Below are positions 14,001 to 29,973 of a stretch of 64,000 bases of DNA, one piece after another. The stretch lies in NCBI GenBank assembly GCA_030141605.1, contig JAQGDQ010000457.1, forward strand, positions 75,001 to 139,000, in the 5' to 3' direction. The number at the start of each line of letters is the position of its first letter. The stretch's first letter is position 1. Under the pieces are notes generated by a model. The model was not told the origin of the DNA. It saw only the letters and a list, made by a program, of their open reading frames with translations, and did no database searches. The DNA is from Tubiluchus corallicola. Taxonomy: Eukaryota > Priapulida > Priapulimorpha > Priapulimorphida > Tubiluchidae. The position numbers were made by a program, and so were the translations under genes.

Positions 14001-15867
14001 CTAGGGCGCATGCCTGGACAAGGTGTATGGAGATCCTGAATTGCCCAGACAACAGGAACCCCCTCTCTTCCTCCCTGGTGTAGTCCAAAGGAAAGCGGAG
14101 CGATACGTTTGGCACCAGGTTGGCTGCAGGAGCTGCCGGAGTCAGTGAGCATGCTGCACTGGTCCGCCTTCGGGGCTCCACTCCTGATTTGGAAGGTTTA
14201 CTCCTCTACACATGGCCGTTGGGTCACTTGACCTCCTCCGCCCTCTAGCCGTTGGCTGACCTCCTCCGCATAGTGTGGGCATCCCGCAGGCCTACAGCAC
14301 CTGATATTCCTAGGCGGTCACCCATCCAAGTACTGATCAGGCTCTACATTGCTTAACTTTGGTGATCAGACGAGAACCAGTGTTTTCAACGTGATATGGC
14401 CGTAGATATAAAACAGTAATGTAGCAGTATTATTTGTAAAATTAGATGTTGCACATACTTTGCAGGAACTATGTTGTTTTCAACGATGCCCTCCATAAGA
14501 CTCATGATGATTTCAGCTCGTTTGGGATTGACTTGCCCCAAAGCATAATTTACTAGAACCCTGACTCCCAAATCCACATTTTCCTATCAAAAATAAATAA
14601 ATAAAAAAATAAAATCAAGCTATTAAATACTAAACAAAATATTACTCTTTGAAAATGGTGACAACCTTGATCAAAAATGCAACTTATACTCTAGAAAAAT
14701 AAAAAGTTTCCTTTAACTCAAAAACACTATCGTCTTCTGGAAAAATTTTGATGCGTTACAAGTCGTGCACTACCACTAAACACAAGTCATTGCTAGCCCC
14801 ACTGTCATGTTGTTTAACAGTACTGGGTACATGTCCTTTGTAACATAAAAAATCGTGTCTCACTACATAATTTGTTATTCTTTATGTAATTGTCATAAAA
14901 TCTCGTCGTTCATGTATCGTCATAATGATATCATCAACCCTCATCGAAGGGTTGACCTTCTGCTTTCTATTTAGCAAGCCGTCTGGAGGAGGGGTTTAAA
15001 GTTTCTATGCTGGAAAATGGTCAACATCGCTTTTTTCGGTCCAGTTGGATTTGAGTTATGCGGTGTTTACTGTGAAAGATTTCATAACATTGTTAAACTG
15101 TGTACTCAGCGCTGTCAACAAGGTACATACCAAACATAAATGCTAATTTTACCTGCATGGACTGTGGTGACAGCACCTGTCGAAGTTGCTCAATCGCCTG
15201 CTTTCGACGATATATATCATTCTCCTCACTGTGTATTATATATCCCACAAATACATCATTCAGGCTTTCTAGGCTCTAATGATAAATGCAACTGTATAAA
15301 GTGTTTTGCAAGCATATATTGTAACACTCAAATACATAAATCTTCAACAAGACTGAACGAATTTGGATCCAAATCTGTAAACAAACCATGCGTATTCATT
15401 TGACAGACTGAATCAAATCAATTAGGATCCATGCGCATGGCTGTAATTATCGCCTGGCTATGCCTAGTCCAGTGCAATTTAATCATACATGACTAACCAG
15501 TGTACAAAAGAATTTATTTATATGTAAAGCACGGCAAACTCAAATAACAACAAACGAAAGCTCATTACTACATTAGTGCATCAAAATTTATCTTATTTTT
15601 TGCCTCAACTTTTTTAATAATTTTATTTTGAACCCTAAAAAGCAAAAACTTAGTACAGCCTTAGTACTTCTTCTATACATCTTGTTTTAATACTACTTCA
15701 TACTTGTAATAGTACTAATACTATATAGTAATACTAATTACTAATATTAGTTGTACAACGTGACTAATACTTCACTTTTATTCACTGTAATCGAAAATCA
15801 AACTTTACATTCAGCTACATACCAAGACACTTTGTATAATATGCCCAATCTGTGTTTCAATCGACAT
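4665..15867 (-). CDS. MED23: Mediator complex subunit 23 (5' half, partial)
   Basis: Twelve coding exons on the minus strand, in transcription order: 15867-15823 (ATG at 15867), 15275-15153, 14583-14459, 13657-13546, 12830-12732, 11362-11258, 9840-9765, 9200-9082, 8879-8784, 7737-7552, 5940-5848, 4873-4665. All junctions read AG/GT and phases agree, giving 462 codons plus two bases. The peptide matches the N-terminal third of MED23 in order: a start MSIETQIGHIIQSVL, then RRIIGGVDYKGVRDMLKLLF, LPSYFIVTEIMKLFPEGK, SDFVDSFKPTA, WKLDPTTLRYP, RYILEQPYSREM, FISFPHMVTSLHEK, GRDHLMWMLLQLISG and FLSVLKLYDLL. MED23 is a large helical-repeat subunit of the Mediator tail/middle that links transcription factors to RNA polymerase II in the nucleus. 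No further exon was recognised between 1 and 4664, so the remaining part is outside the window or behind a long intron. Introns hold SINE, pogo and other repeats. The start codon has no nearby competitor. Family assignment is firm; exact exon edges are inferred by eye. Confidence 0.93.
5224..5643. repeat. Interspersed repeat, uninterrupted copy
   Basis: About 420 bp starting near TCAGGGATGAGAATGAC and ending TGAAATAATGTACTAGG. It matches 11489-12434 closely once a 586-bp insertion there is removed, so this copy shows the empty site. It lies in the MED23 intron between exons 5940-5848 and 4873-4665. Confidence 0.8.
7077..7488. mobile_element. pogo-like miniature element, copy 1
   Basis: Termini CAGTCGACCCTCGTTAAACC and GTTTAACGAGGATTGACTG are inverted repeats, flanked by TA (7075-7076, 7489-7490). 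A poly-C run at 7446-7460 interrupts the right arm. It shares most of its length with 19797-20124. Non-coding derivative. Confidence 0.85.
7841..8083. repeat. (AAT)n microsatellite
   Basis: About 240 bp of almost pure AAT with a few interruptions (ATC, AAC). It abuts the 3' end of a tRNA-derived SINE read on the minus strand, so it probably grew from that element's ATT tail. Long poly-Ile and poly-Tyr frames here are artefacts. Confidence 0.95.
8086..8336 (-). mobile_element. tRNA-derived SINE, copy 1
   Basis: On the minus strand the head carries a Pol III A-box-like TAGTCTAGTTGTAATG and a B-box-like GGTCGTGAGTGCGAACC, spaced as in a tRNA. A body of about 170 bp follows, then an ATT tail (the adjacent microsatellite). 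A partial copy lies at 41022-41135. It sits in a MED23 intron. Confidence 0.7.
10337..10763. mobile_element. 427-bp element with about 40-bp inverted repeats
   Basis: Begins TGTCGGTTGTTGGCTCTCCC and ends with its inverse GGGAGAGCTAACAACCGACA. The inverted arms extend over about 40 bp with few mismatches. No clear target duplication was seen. A 126-codon frame (10336-10716, plus) crosses most of it but resembles no family I know. In a MED23 intron. Confidence 0.65.
11489..12434. repeat. Interspersed repeat, copy interrupted by a transposon
   Basis: Second copy of the repeat at 5224-5643. The two halves (11489-11593 and 12180-12434) rejoin exactly at the TA where a pogo-like element has landed. 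Confidence 0.8.
11594..12179. mobile_element. pogo-like element nested in another repeat
   Basis: 586 bp with terminal inverted repeats CCGTATTTTCCCATGTATAA and its complement, flanked by TA (11592-11593, 12180-12181). Near the right end a plus-strand reading gives FDIFDESDEEFNDFYDE then stop. I infer this could be the acidic C-terminus of a pogo-type transposase, making the element an internal-deletion derivative. Confidence 0.8.
13858..14404 (-). mobile_element. 5S-rRNA-headed SINE, copy 2
   Basis: Full-length copy on the minus strand. The 5S-like head occupies about 14404-14290 (GGTTCTCGTCTGATCACC, then GTACTTGGATGGGTGACCGC) and the shared body follows. The 3' end is at 13875 with a (CAA)n tail, seen on the plus strand as TTG repeats at 13858-13874. 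It lies in the MED23 intron between exons 14583-14459 and 13657-13546, only about 55 bp from the former. Confidence 0.88.
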
Positions 15868-17959
15868 TATTTAATTGAAACTAACAGATGCAAATCCACT
15901 TGAAAAAACAAAAACACGGCAAGCCAAGCACGCTGCCATCATGTTTGAACATTTAGCCAATAGGGTATGAGTGATATCATTTTCATAAAAACGCACGGGT
16001 ATATCTCAGTGCCACCACCTACGTACCTTTCGATAACGAACCCAGTGGACGATAATTATTTTCCTAGTCACCACAGTACGTTGTTGCACGAAATTCTTCT
16101 GCTGGTTTCATTAATCAAAATCCAAATGATTTTTGAGAATAATAGCATTTCCATCTTAAACAAAACTTTACATCTTGTCAGTTTTGGTGAATCTCCCATT
16201 TTGCCTTGCTGAACTAGACCATGACTATGATAGTTAAACAACAAGAAGAAACAGTCACCTTACAAAAACTGCTTATCGTCAAAATTGACAAGTGCATTTT
16301 ACATGCATGAAATTCTAACACTTAAACAGTACATACAACAATAGGCAATTATAAAAAAAATAAAATCATAATACATGTATATAAAAATCAGTAGAAATCA
16401 ACGCAAATTAAAACCATAGGTCCATATTAATTTTTTGTTACACTTTGACCCAAAAGTTATCCCTAGTCCACTAAAATTAATGTCTAGTGCATTTGTCACT
16501 TGAATTCAGGTGTGGATCATCAAAATTTAAACAAAGCAGTTTTAGCTGGCAATGCAGCAGCTGAGCTTTTAGGAAGACTTCTAGGCTCTGGTAGCGGGCA
16601 ATGACCTCTCTGGAAGAATCAGTTATGGCATGTTATAGGATGACAAGTTAGAATAGTTTAACTAGTGCTGGTTGAACTTTATTTATCTAAATTTACTTCC
16701 CATTATAAAATGGTTGAAGATGCCCTGCAGGATAATAATGCTTAGATAACAATTAATTACATAAATTTTCTCCAGATTAGACTATTTCTCATGTATCGCC
16801 CTTGTTGTGCCTTGATGACCTATTTGAATTCCGGAACTTGAAGAAGTTTCCACAGTCAACTTTATTAATGCCCTTTATGAACTTGAAGATTTGAACTAAA
16901 TCTGCCATATTCTTCTAGTAATAAGCGTTTTTAATTTTAGTTGACATCAGTGTGATAGGGCTTGTATTCCAAACACCATCTGAGTGGCTCTTTTCTGGAC
17001 AGCCTCATTCAAACGAACATCTTTTACACAATGTGGGTTTCAAACTGCACTACCATATTCCAGGTTTAAGTGAACTTTGGATTTGTAAAGTGTAATCACA
17101 AGGCTTGCATACCTGTTACAGAACGTTCTCTGAATCATTCTTAGAGTGGCATTTCCTTTTTTAACTTTATTTGAAATATGCATTGCACGTTTCCATAATC
17201 CATAAATGGGGGGGGGGGGGTATTAGCACAAATGCTATTTGCACCTCCACTATACTGAATTAGCTAAGCTGAAATTTTAAATATAATTTCAAATCTGATG
17301 AAAATATTATGCCTAGATCTATTTCCTACTGAACCTCTGTCAGCATTGTGTTATGCAAGAAATGATCCTGTTACGGGCTTCAAAAATCTAATTGTAGCAA
17401 TTTACATTTACATTTTCATGAAAATTAGCATTTGCCATTTCAAATATGTAGCAGATCATAGACTACAGCAACCATAGTAGCCAGTACTTTATAAATTGGG
17501 TAAACCTAAAGTTATGGGTTATTGCAATGATGAGCAGACATGTGCAGAAGGGCTACGATCATTCAGTATCCTATCTAAATAGGAAGAGAATATACAGATC
17601 TATTGTAGATGTATCACTTTCTGCTTGGCATCGACAATTCCAGTAAAAATGTCTACTAATCTGTGATGAGAGGCTCTTACTATAGCTAGCTGAGGCTCCA
17701 TTGATAAATGTTTTTATGTCTGATTATTGCAGTGACAACAATAATGCAAGCGAGTTGTGTTAACATAGTAATTAAGATGTGTACCATACTGGAAGTAAAT
17801 ATAGTAATGGAAAACACAGAACAGTCTTATGCTGGTTATGTATTATAATTTAAATATTGTTTTTATTATTTAATTTTTTTCTGTTGTAGATTTATGAATT
17901 GAACTTAACCAATAATGTCCACGAAAGTGACCACATGATTGCTCGTACATCGCTTTGCA
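15868..17959. other. Divergent intergenic region between MED23 and MRLC
   Basis: About 2.1 kb separating the MED23 start (minus) from the MRLC 5' region (plus). Promoters of both genes should lie here. Apart from a LINE fragment at 16770-17200 and a poly-G run near 17210, no structured feature was recognised. Confidence 0.6.
16770..17200 (-). pseudogene. LINE reverse-transcriptase C-terminal fragment (CR1/L2-like)
   Basis: On the minus strand, pieces of the typical post-RT region can be read in broken frames: HLNLEYGSAV, KDVRLNEAVQKRATQMVFG, then MADLVQIFKFIKGINKVDCG and FFKFRNSNRSSRHNKGD. This is the 'LEYA.W.P...D...LE..QRRAT' stretch common at the end of CR1/L2-type ORF2. Several stops and shifts; dead. 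Confidence 0.75.
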
Positions 17960-18079
17960 ATTATACTTTTCATCACTAGAGGACGCGCGCAAATTTACGT
18001 CTTCCGGTTTGGGCGCGGACATCAATCGGTGAATCAAAAAGTGGATCACTGGAAGATTAATTGAAAACTGTTTTCACAG
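17960..18079 (+). promoter_or_regulatory. Putative MRLC promoter and non-coding first exon
   Basis: A locally GC-rich stretch (GGACGCGCGC, then CTTCCGGTTTGGGCGCGG, which contains an ETS-type CCGGAA core on the minus strand) ends in a good donor, CACAG/GTACATT, at 18079/18080. MRLC genes usually have a non-coding first exon, and the next acceptor candidates lie just before the ATG (19142 or 19183). Inference; no transcript evidence. Confidence 0.4.
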
Positions 18080-19183
18080 GTACATTTAAGTCTACTAACT
18101 AACCTAAGTGCTTTTCTTTTCAGTATACAATAGATAATAATGAGACCGGAAAGTGGATTGCATTATCATCTTCTAGCGTATGATCGAAGCTGTCGACGAG
18201 AGTTGAAAGGGATTTCTGTTCGAGAAGTGGCAAAAGTGTGAACTGTATATCAATTTTTGAAGTTCTTTCTCATCCCAATGCATTTTTCACCTTTGTGGAG
18301 GTTTTTGGAGATAATTTTAATGATCAGTTTATTAAAAACTTCATGTCATTTGAATTAATGCCAATTTTTTTTCCATGCCTTTATTATTAAGACTTGTAAA
18401 TGTTGTACGTTCAGATGCCTCAAGCAAAGTGAACAAATGGCCAACGATTACCTGCATTGCACGTGCTGCTGCTGCTTGCTTATTGACAAAAATTGTACAT
18501 GGTGTGAAAAGATGAAACCTTACACAACAATTTAAACTTAATTTATTAATAGAGACTCTGGGACAAAAACTACTTCTAATGTGAGTCAATTACTAAGCTG
18601 CTATTCAGGGAATATCAAAAGACATTCCCGAACTGCATACAAGTGCTTCATTGTGTAGGTTCTACTTGTATGTGATTTGCATTATAAACACATATCCATA
18701 AACATAAACATTTTAATGCACCAGTTTATCAGGTATGCATTGCTACTGGTTGTGAAATTTCTGTAAAGGCAAGTACCAAACTCAAAAACTGACTTACTAA
18801 AGATTTTCAAAACGAAGTTTATACTAAATATGCATATAATATTAAGAACATTGCAGCCATTTAATACAATGTTTTAAAAACAAGTAAATTCTTTTTTATT
18901 TTTGTTTCTTATTTATTTTGTTAGGATTGAATAGATAATTGTTCAATCCTGTTTTGAAAGTGATGTAATCTTTGAATGTTTTTATTGCATATTATGCATA
19001 TATAGCAAAGATTTTGGAATGTCTGTGTGTCGTTGGTATCGCTATGTTGCACTTTTGTAATACTTTTTTATAAAAAGTATTATATCACCATGACTGATTA
19101 AAGATCATTAATTTTTATAATAACTAATGCTTGTTTTTTCAGGTAACTTTGTACTTATATCATTCTATTTGCCTTATTGCTAG

Positions 19184-23384
<4,201 letters not shown>

Positions 23385-23619
23385 TTGCATGGCTTTGCAG
23401 GAGACCAAAATGCACACTGCAATAATTATTTTTATTACGACAAACGAGTGGTGCATCAGAATAACTGTAATCCAAAATTGTATTTCGCTTATTTATCAAG
23501 TTTTATATTAAGTATCGTGAAGTATGAATAGGATTGGGATTTGTATATTTATATGGCGTTTTGGTATGTATTTATATTTGGGCTGGTACCGTTATCAAAA
23601 TCTTATTTGTGGTTAACCT

Positions 23620-23865
23620 TAGTGGTGGGACAGTGGTTGCGTTTTCGTAATTGATTGATCAGATGCAAAACTGATTGAATAATCCATTGTAATCGATTTA
23701 CAGGCAATGACATCTAGGGTTGTATGGATTTTTGCAAAGATAAGCGGAAAGTCGTATTGGTAATACGATCGATTTGAAGTGGAACATGAAAAAGTAATCG
23801 ATAAGCTGAAATAAAAGCCCTAATCGATTATAATTGATTAAGTCGACTAATCGGTCCCACCACTG
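23620..23865. mobile_element. Short hAT-like element
   Basis: About 246 bp with inverted ends AGTGGTGGGAC / GTCCCACCACTG, a hAT-type terminus. The interior is rich in AATCGATT repeats. An 8-bp duplication is not convincing. Located just after the MRLC stop. Confidence 0.55.
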
Positions 23866-24207
23866 GTAAGCACTAGAACTTTGCATTCCATTAATGAATT
23901 CCATTTTTTCCATTCAAGTTAGCAAGTGAGATTTTCATTTCGGTTATTTTATGGTACAAGTTCTGATAATTGGTGATAAAAACTGTGATTTCTACACAAA
24001 GATCATTCCAGTTACTGTTACTGTTGCTTAAGTTCATTGTTTTAAAATATTTGAAGTTGTACGAGCATGAGTTTTATTCGTTGTAGTACATGCTTCTGAT
24101 GTTCTTTATATCGCAATGTATTAAGTGACTTCGTATTTTCGTTTTTTATATCATTCGTACATTTAGACTATTGTATAAGCTGCTGCTGCCATGAACGTAA
24201 CCTTACT

Positions 24208-24277
24208 CAGGGCCTATTTCAGGGGGGGGGGAGTGGGGATACTTCCCCGGGCCTCGCTTAGGCTGAAATAGGCCCTG
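24208..24277. mobile_element. 70-bp hAT micro-element with perfect 8-bp duplication
   Basis: Inverted ends CAGGGCCTATTTCAG / CTGAAATAGGCCCTG enclose about 40 bp including a G9 run. Perfect 8-bp target-site duplication ACCTTACT at 24200-24207 and 24278-24285. Confidence 0.88.
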
Positions 24278-25238
24278 ACCTTACTAAATTCAGGGCAAAA
24301 CAAACACTCATTGTATTATGCTACGACAATGGTATTGTTTACTCATGTCAGCAGCAGCCTGGTTGAAGGCAGTTGCATCACTCTGACATACGTATATGAT
24401 AATGAATGTAGAGAATTGGCTTTTCTCGTGTTAGATTTTCTCTTGGTTCAAGCGGCGAGATCATTTAGTACCTTCATGTTTAGAGATACCTATAATGTCT
24501 TCTCTTGAAAATGAGCATTGAGAAAGCAACTGACAGTTGTAAAACTGGTAATTTTTAATCAGAATTCGCTTGACATTAACTACAAGTGACCTTACTTTGC
24601 CAAGTGTCCATCCACTCACTAAGACAGTGCAGTAATTAAAGTTATGAGGGAATTATGATTTCGTTATTATTTGTAACAATATAGTTGCTGAAATATTATA
24701 AAAAAATTTTTTTTACATTATCTTGAGACAGGAGATTTACAAAACTAACTTTGCCAAATAGTTGAAAATGTTGCATGTTTATGGAATAGCGTTTGATGTG
24801 AATGTATATCACAAACAAACTGGAGACATTGTACAGTTTTTTTTCTATATCCCACAACATAATTTGGCTGTTCTTAATGAACTTCATTAGATTTCTGTGA
24901 TATTAATTTTAGCAGACCGGTTAATACAGTAATTGATATTAAATAAGACGTTTCAAAATGTGTCTGTGTTTGCTAACACTTTATACGCTAGTTGAATAGA
25001 TTTTTGGGCAATTTTTCCTGCTTATTAAAGCCTAAGAGTAATTTTGAAATGAACAAAGAATATTGTAAAATAAAATCATGTAAAATATTTAATTTGAATA
25101 CATTGCCAATTTCAAAACAAATACATAGAATAAAATATACAATGTGTTTGTGTTTTTTATCACATTTTAAAAATGACTGGTTGCAATTGCGACTGTACTT
25201 TTTACTTACCTGCTGGTGAACATTTATATATAGTATGT

Positions 25239-25244
25239 AATAAA
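25239..25244 (+). terminator. Candidate polyadenylation signal for MRLC
   Basis: AATAAA about 1.85 kb after the MRLC stop codon. One of several A-rich candidates, so the assignment is tentative. Confidence 0.25.
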
Positions 25245-25698
25245 CACATGACAAATTATTCCCTTGGGGACTTCTGTTTAAAATATCTGTATTTTTTAAA
25301 CTGCATCCGTTTCAAGATTTGACCATTCTATGTAATGCATATCAATATTCTAAACAAAATGTATCTCGTGTCTGGGTAGCGAAGTGCCTGCACAGTTGAA
25401 GAACTGCATCAAACGTCAGGCAAAATGCAGGTGTATATTAAGTCAGTAATAGGTTCTTGGCAAACATGTTTTATATGATGTTCTGCAAAAAGGCATATGT
25501 CAGACTGCGTAATAGCTGTTATATCATTTCTGAAGATTAGAAATAGCAGGGGCCCAAGAACAGAACCTTAAGGAACGTCTGCATATAACTGCTTTAGCTC
25601 AGAACATACTGCTTGAATTATAACAGTTTGTTTTCTTTCAGTTAGGTACGATTTTAACCATTTTATGAGGTTTCCTGCAGTATTATTTATTACAGTAC

Positions 25699-26286
25699 CA
25701 GGGGCGGAACTAGGGGGCGTGCGCCCCCCTGCAAAATTGGACAAATAACTTTTTTGCAGTGAAAATTGCAGTTAGCATGTAATCATTTTCAATATGAATT
25801 AGAATTAGGTAAAAAAATGTTTGGTAGCTTCAGTGTGCGTGCAGACAAAACTCAGTGTGCATAGAGGTGCCTATCACAGTGTAGGCCTACAGAGACCACA
25901 CACAGTCACAGGCTTTACACACAGGCCAACTGTGCTGAAATTTGAGACTTTTTGAAAACTTTAGACTTTTTTGTCCAAGGAAGTATTGTTCCACATTTCA
26001 TTTTGACATTATTTCCTGCGTATTATTTTCTTGAAACTTGTGTGTGATAAATTTCTGTAAATAACAATTTAGTTACAGGCACATTAATAACGTTAGGTTA
26101 ACTGAGAGTTCATTTTCTCATTATTGCTCTGTCCGCTATGCCGTCCTACACACATGCTAATTATAGGCCTGCAGGCAGTATAAAAGGGGTTGAAAATTGG
26201 CTTAACCATTATTTAACCACTTCGGATACCTCGCCCTCACAGAAAATTTTTGCACCCCCTGCTTGCCACATCTAGTTCCGCCCCTG
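25699..26286. mobile_element. hAT element with perfect 8-bp duplication
   Basis: 588 bp starting CAGGGGCGGAACTAG and ending CTAGTTCCGCCCCTG, with identical TACAGTAC on both sides (25691-25698 and 26287-26294). Non-coding. Confidence 0.9.
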
Positions 26287-27289
26287 TACAGTACACGATT
26301 TTGTCATTTGGGCGCTTGTAAATACGATACGTATCTTAGCACCTGAGAATTGTTTCTTATGAGATAACTGATGTTTCTTATTGAGAATTTGAATTAAAAA
26401 TGCAATGAGTGTAACAATCTAAACAAATTTTATTTCCGAATTAACTAGAAAGCGATAACAACCATGTAGCAAAATACAAATTACAGCAGCGCATTACACA
26501 ACCACATAGTTAGAGAATACGTTAAGTTTTTTTACACATAATAATCCGTTGCTGGTTTTTTCGTGCAAAGAATAAGCATGCAAGGATTTAAAAAAACTAC
26601 GCTACAATCGTTATTAAAGTTGTCGACGATAAAATTTTGGCAATTTTCAACTGGTGACTACATACACGACTTTGAGGCCAAATAGTCAATGTACAGGGTA
26701 CAGTTGAATACATGAAAAGGATTCAGTATTAATTTATCAAAACTTCTGTTACTACAATAATTTAAAAAAAACTGCAGTGGTTCACGAATGTTCTTGTTTC
26801 CTTCTTTACAACTGTTAATGTGAATATGCATGCTGTAATAATTATGTAAATGTTTACTGACTTTCTACAGCCTGAAAAGCTGTTGAGTAGTGATTATTTA
26901 CTACGTTCCCCAATAAATTGCTCACAAGCGTAAGTTTATGTTCAGATATGGCAGTTTGAGGTTACTCGGTCACTCCTGATTATAATTGTAATCGGAATAA
27001 AACATTAAAAGTGAACTGGGCTCCAGTTCCGATAAATGTGACTTTGCAAAAATATGAGAATGAAGCGTGTTTAATATGAATATGAAAATCAAATGTGTCC
27101 TTAAAAATTGCATTTTCAAAATTCGACTATGCATGTGGGAAATGAAACTGAAATTCGGGTTACTTGTTTTTCAAAAAAGGCTGTCGAGCACAGCAAAATA
27201 TACTCTGCAAGAACATTTAAGGCCATGTTGTAATATGTGATAAAGTTGAACTTAAATATTGAAAAACATTTACACGTCCTTAGATCATA

Positions 27290-27600
27290 AATATGCAGGC
27301 GCAGTCAATGCGGTTGCAGGAAATAGTTGCAGAGAGAAGGCTGAGATTGGCTGGACATATTCTCCGCCTACCAGAACAACGCCACGCCAAAATAGCGTTA
27401 TGTGGGGAACCATCTGGTGGAAAAAGGAAAAGAGGTCGGCCAAAAACAACGTGGCACAGATCTTTCAAAGAACAGACGTTGTTACCTTTCAAAGAACAGG
27501 GCTATGAACAGACGTTGAGAGAAGCCGCCGATAGAACCCAGTGGAAAATGCCGTCTGCCCAATGTGCATCCGTGCACGGGAAGGTCTAAGGTAAGGTAAG
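27290..27600 (+). pseudogene. LINE ORF2 C-terminal fragment
   Basis: A 98-codon frame (27293-27589) reads RLQEIVAERRLRLAGHILRL, then KRKRGRPKTTW, then RTQWK and QCASVHG. This is the tail of RTE/L1-like reverse transcriptases ('RRLRW.GH..RM ... RGRPK..W ... DR..W'). It ends with a GTAAGG tract. Too short to be functional. Confidence 0.8.
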
Positions 27601-28352
27601 ATCATAAAATTAGTTAGTATTTAGAACCGTCTAGATGTGAGCCAGCACAATTCGTACAGAAGCTGTGAAAGCCAAAAACTCTGATCGTTTAATAAAGCCA
27701 CTTTTCGAACTAATTGTAAGAAATACACAAGGAAAATTAATCAAAATCAAATTGCAAAAATGTTGTTCAAAAGCACAGTAGTTTGCAGCAAACCGTGCAA
27801 CTTTTACAGCAATGAAATTAAGTTGACACTGCACGTATATGTATAAGTCAGCCGTTAGTTCAATATAAAGATCAACAGTTCAGCACAATTATTATAAAAA
27901 ACATGCTGTTTTAACTAGTTTGAAAGCTTCTACATCTTTCACACCGAATTATACTATATAAGCAAATGAATAAACCACACTCATTGCAGTAAATCTGGTG
28001 TATCTTTTTGTTTAAATTTGTTCGTAATTCGAATAGAATTTGGCATCATCAATTTCTGTATCTGCATATTATAATTTTTGACTATATATTCTTGAAGATG
28101 ACTTAATGTGGAAATATAGACATTTATTTAAAAAAACATCAAATTTACTGCAACAAATGAGGTTTATTCGTCTATTTACATAATATAATTCAGCCTGTTG
28201 TTTGTTAAGACTGTATGATCTAAGTGTTCTAATAAGCAACAATAATCAACATCTCGGCATTTCCAAGCAGCAGAATTGGCTATTAAATCAACGCACATTG
28301 GTAATTGCGGATCTGCACGTAGTACAAATGTAAAACCAAAAGACGTGAGCTA

Positions 28353-29866
28353 TTCCTTGCAACGAAGTGTGGACTTTTAGCCAAAGATATCCACAGCGTG
28401 AGCACTCCAGATCTTAGTCCAAATAGTCCGAATTCCTTGTAACGAAGTGTGGACTTTTAGCCAAAGATAGCCACAGCGTAAGTGAGCACTCCAGATCTTA
28501 ATCCAAATAGCTCAAATTCCTTGCAATGAAGTGTGGACTGTTAGCCAAAGATATCCACAGCGTAAGTGACCACTCCAGTACTTAATCCAAATAGTCCGAA
28601 TTCCTTGCAACGAAGTGTGGACTTTTAGCCAAAGATATCCACAGCGTAAGTGAGCACTCCAGATCTTAATCCAAATAGTCCAAATTCCTTGCAACGAAGT
28701 GTGGACTTTTAGCCAAAGATATCCACAGCGTAAGTGACCACTCCAGTACTTAATCCAAATAGTCTGAATTCCTTGCAACGAAGTATGGACTTTTAGCCAA
28801 AGATATCCACAGCGTGAGTGAGCACTCCAGATCTTAATCCAAATAGTCTGAATTCCTTGCAACGAAGTGTGGACTTTTAGCCAAAGATATCCACAGCGTA
28901 AGTGACCACTCCAGTACTTAATCCAAATAGTCTGAATTCCTTGCAACGAAGTGTGGACTTTTAGCCAAAGATATCCACAGCGTAAGTGACCACTCCAGAT
29001 CTTAATCCAAATAGTCTGAATTCCTTGCAACGAAGTATGGACTTTTAGCCAAAGATATCCACAGCGTAAGTGACCACTCCAGTACTTAATCCAAATAGTC
29101 TGAATTCCTTGCAACGAAGTGTGGACTTTTAGCCAAAGATATCCACAGCGTAAGTGACCACTCCAGATCTTAATCCAAATAGTCTGAATTCCTTGCAACG
29201 AAGTATGGACTTTTAGCCAAAGATATCCACAGCGTAAGTGAGCACTCCAGATCTTAATCCAAATAGTCCAAATTCCTTGCAACGAAGTGTGGACTTTTAG
29301 CCAAAGATATCCACAACGTAAGTGACCACTCCAGATCTTAATCCAAATAGTCCAAATTCCTTGCAACGAAGTATGGACTTTTAGCCAAAGATATCCACAG
29401 CGTAAGTGAGCACTCCAGATCTTAGTCCAAATAGTCCGAATTCCTTGTAACGAAGTGTGGACTTTTAGCCAAAGATAGCCACAGCGTAAGTGAGCACTCC
29501 AGATCTTAATCCAAATAGCTCAAATTCCTTGCAATGAAGTGTGGACTTTTAGCCAAAGATATCCACAGCGTAAGTGAGCACTCCAGTACTTAATCCAAAT
29601 AGTCTGAATTCCTTGCAACGAAGTATGGACTTTTAGCCAAAGATATCCACAGCGTGAGTGAGCACTCCAGATCTTAGTCCAAATAGTCCGATTTCCTTGC
29701 AATGAAATGTGGACTTTTAGCCAAAGGTATCCACAGCGTAAGTGACCACTCCAGATCTTAGTCCAATTAGTCCGAATTCCTTGCAATGAAGTGTGGACTT
29801 TTAGCCAAAGAAATCCACAGCATAGCTGACCACTCCAAATCTTAATCCAATTAGTCCGAATTCTAA
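28353..29866. repeat. 84-bp minisatellite, about 18 units
   Basis: Head-to-tail 84-bp units (for example TTCCTTGCAACGAAGTG recurring every 84 bp) with point variants such as CAGATCTTAATCC versus CAGTACTTAATCC. The period is divisible by three and the minus frame lacks stops over long stretches, giving frames of 284 and 159 codons with a 28-residue repeat containing RCGYLWLKVHTSLQG. A rare variant block is repeated exactly 1008 bp (12 units) apart. The array ends about 108 bp beyond the TFIIS stop codon. Confidence 0.95.
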
Positions 29867-29973
29867 CAGGATACAAAATTTCAAGCATTGTTTGAGTCAT
29901 TGTTTGCCATTTTACACATAAACGTGGTCCCCATTCAAATAATAAATACATTTTAGTCCAGCTCATAAATGCA

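Larger units (their letters stand above)
25245..28352. other. Intergenic region between convergent MRLC and TFIIS
   Basis: No gene recognised. Contains the hAT element 25699-26286 and a LINE fragment at 27290-27600. The remainder is plain AT-rich sequence. Confidence 0.6.

Noticed and set aside
13924-14181. Minus frames beginning with a Met-Glu-Pro-Arg-Arg-Arg-like start, also seen near 433, 20701, 33701 and 63048
   Set aside because: They recur because they are the same part of the 5S-headed SINE. Frames are broken differently in each copy and there is no protein family match.
28512-29366. 284-codon minus frame of 28-residue repeats, as a repeat protein
   Set aside because: It follows exactly the 84-bp DNA satellite, whose period is a multiple of three. 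Similarity extends outside the frame, and no start context, splice signals or known domain are present.
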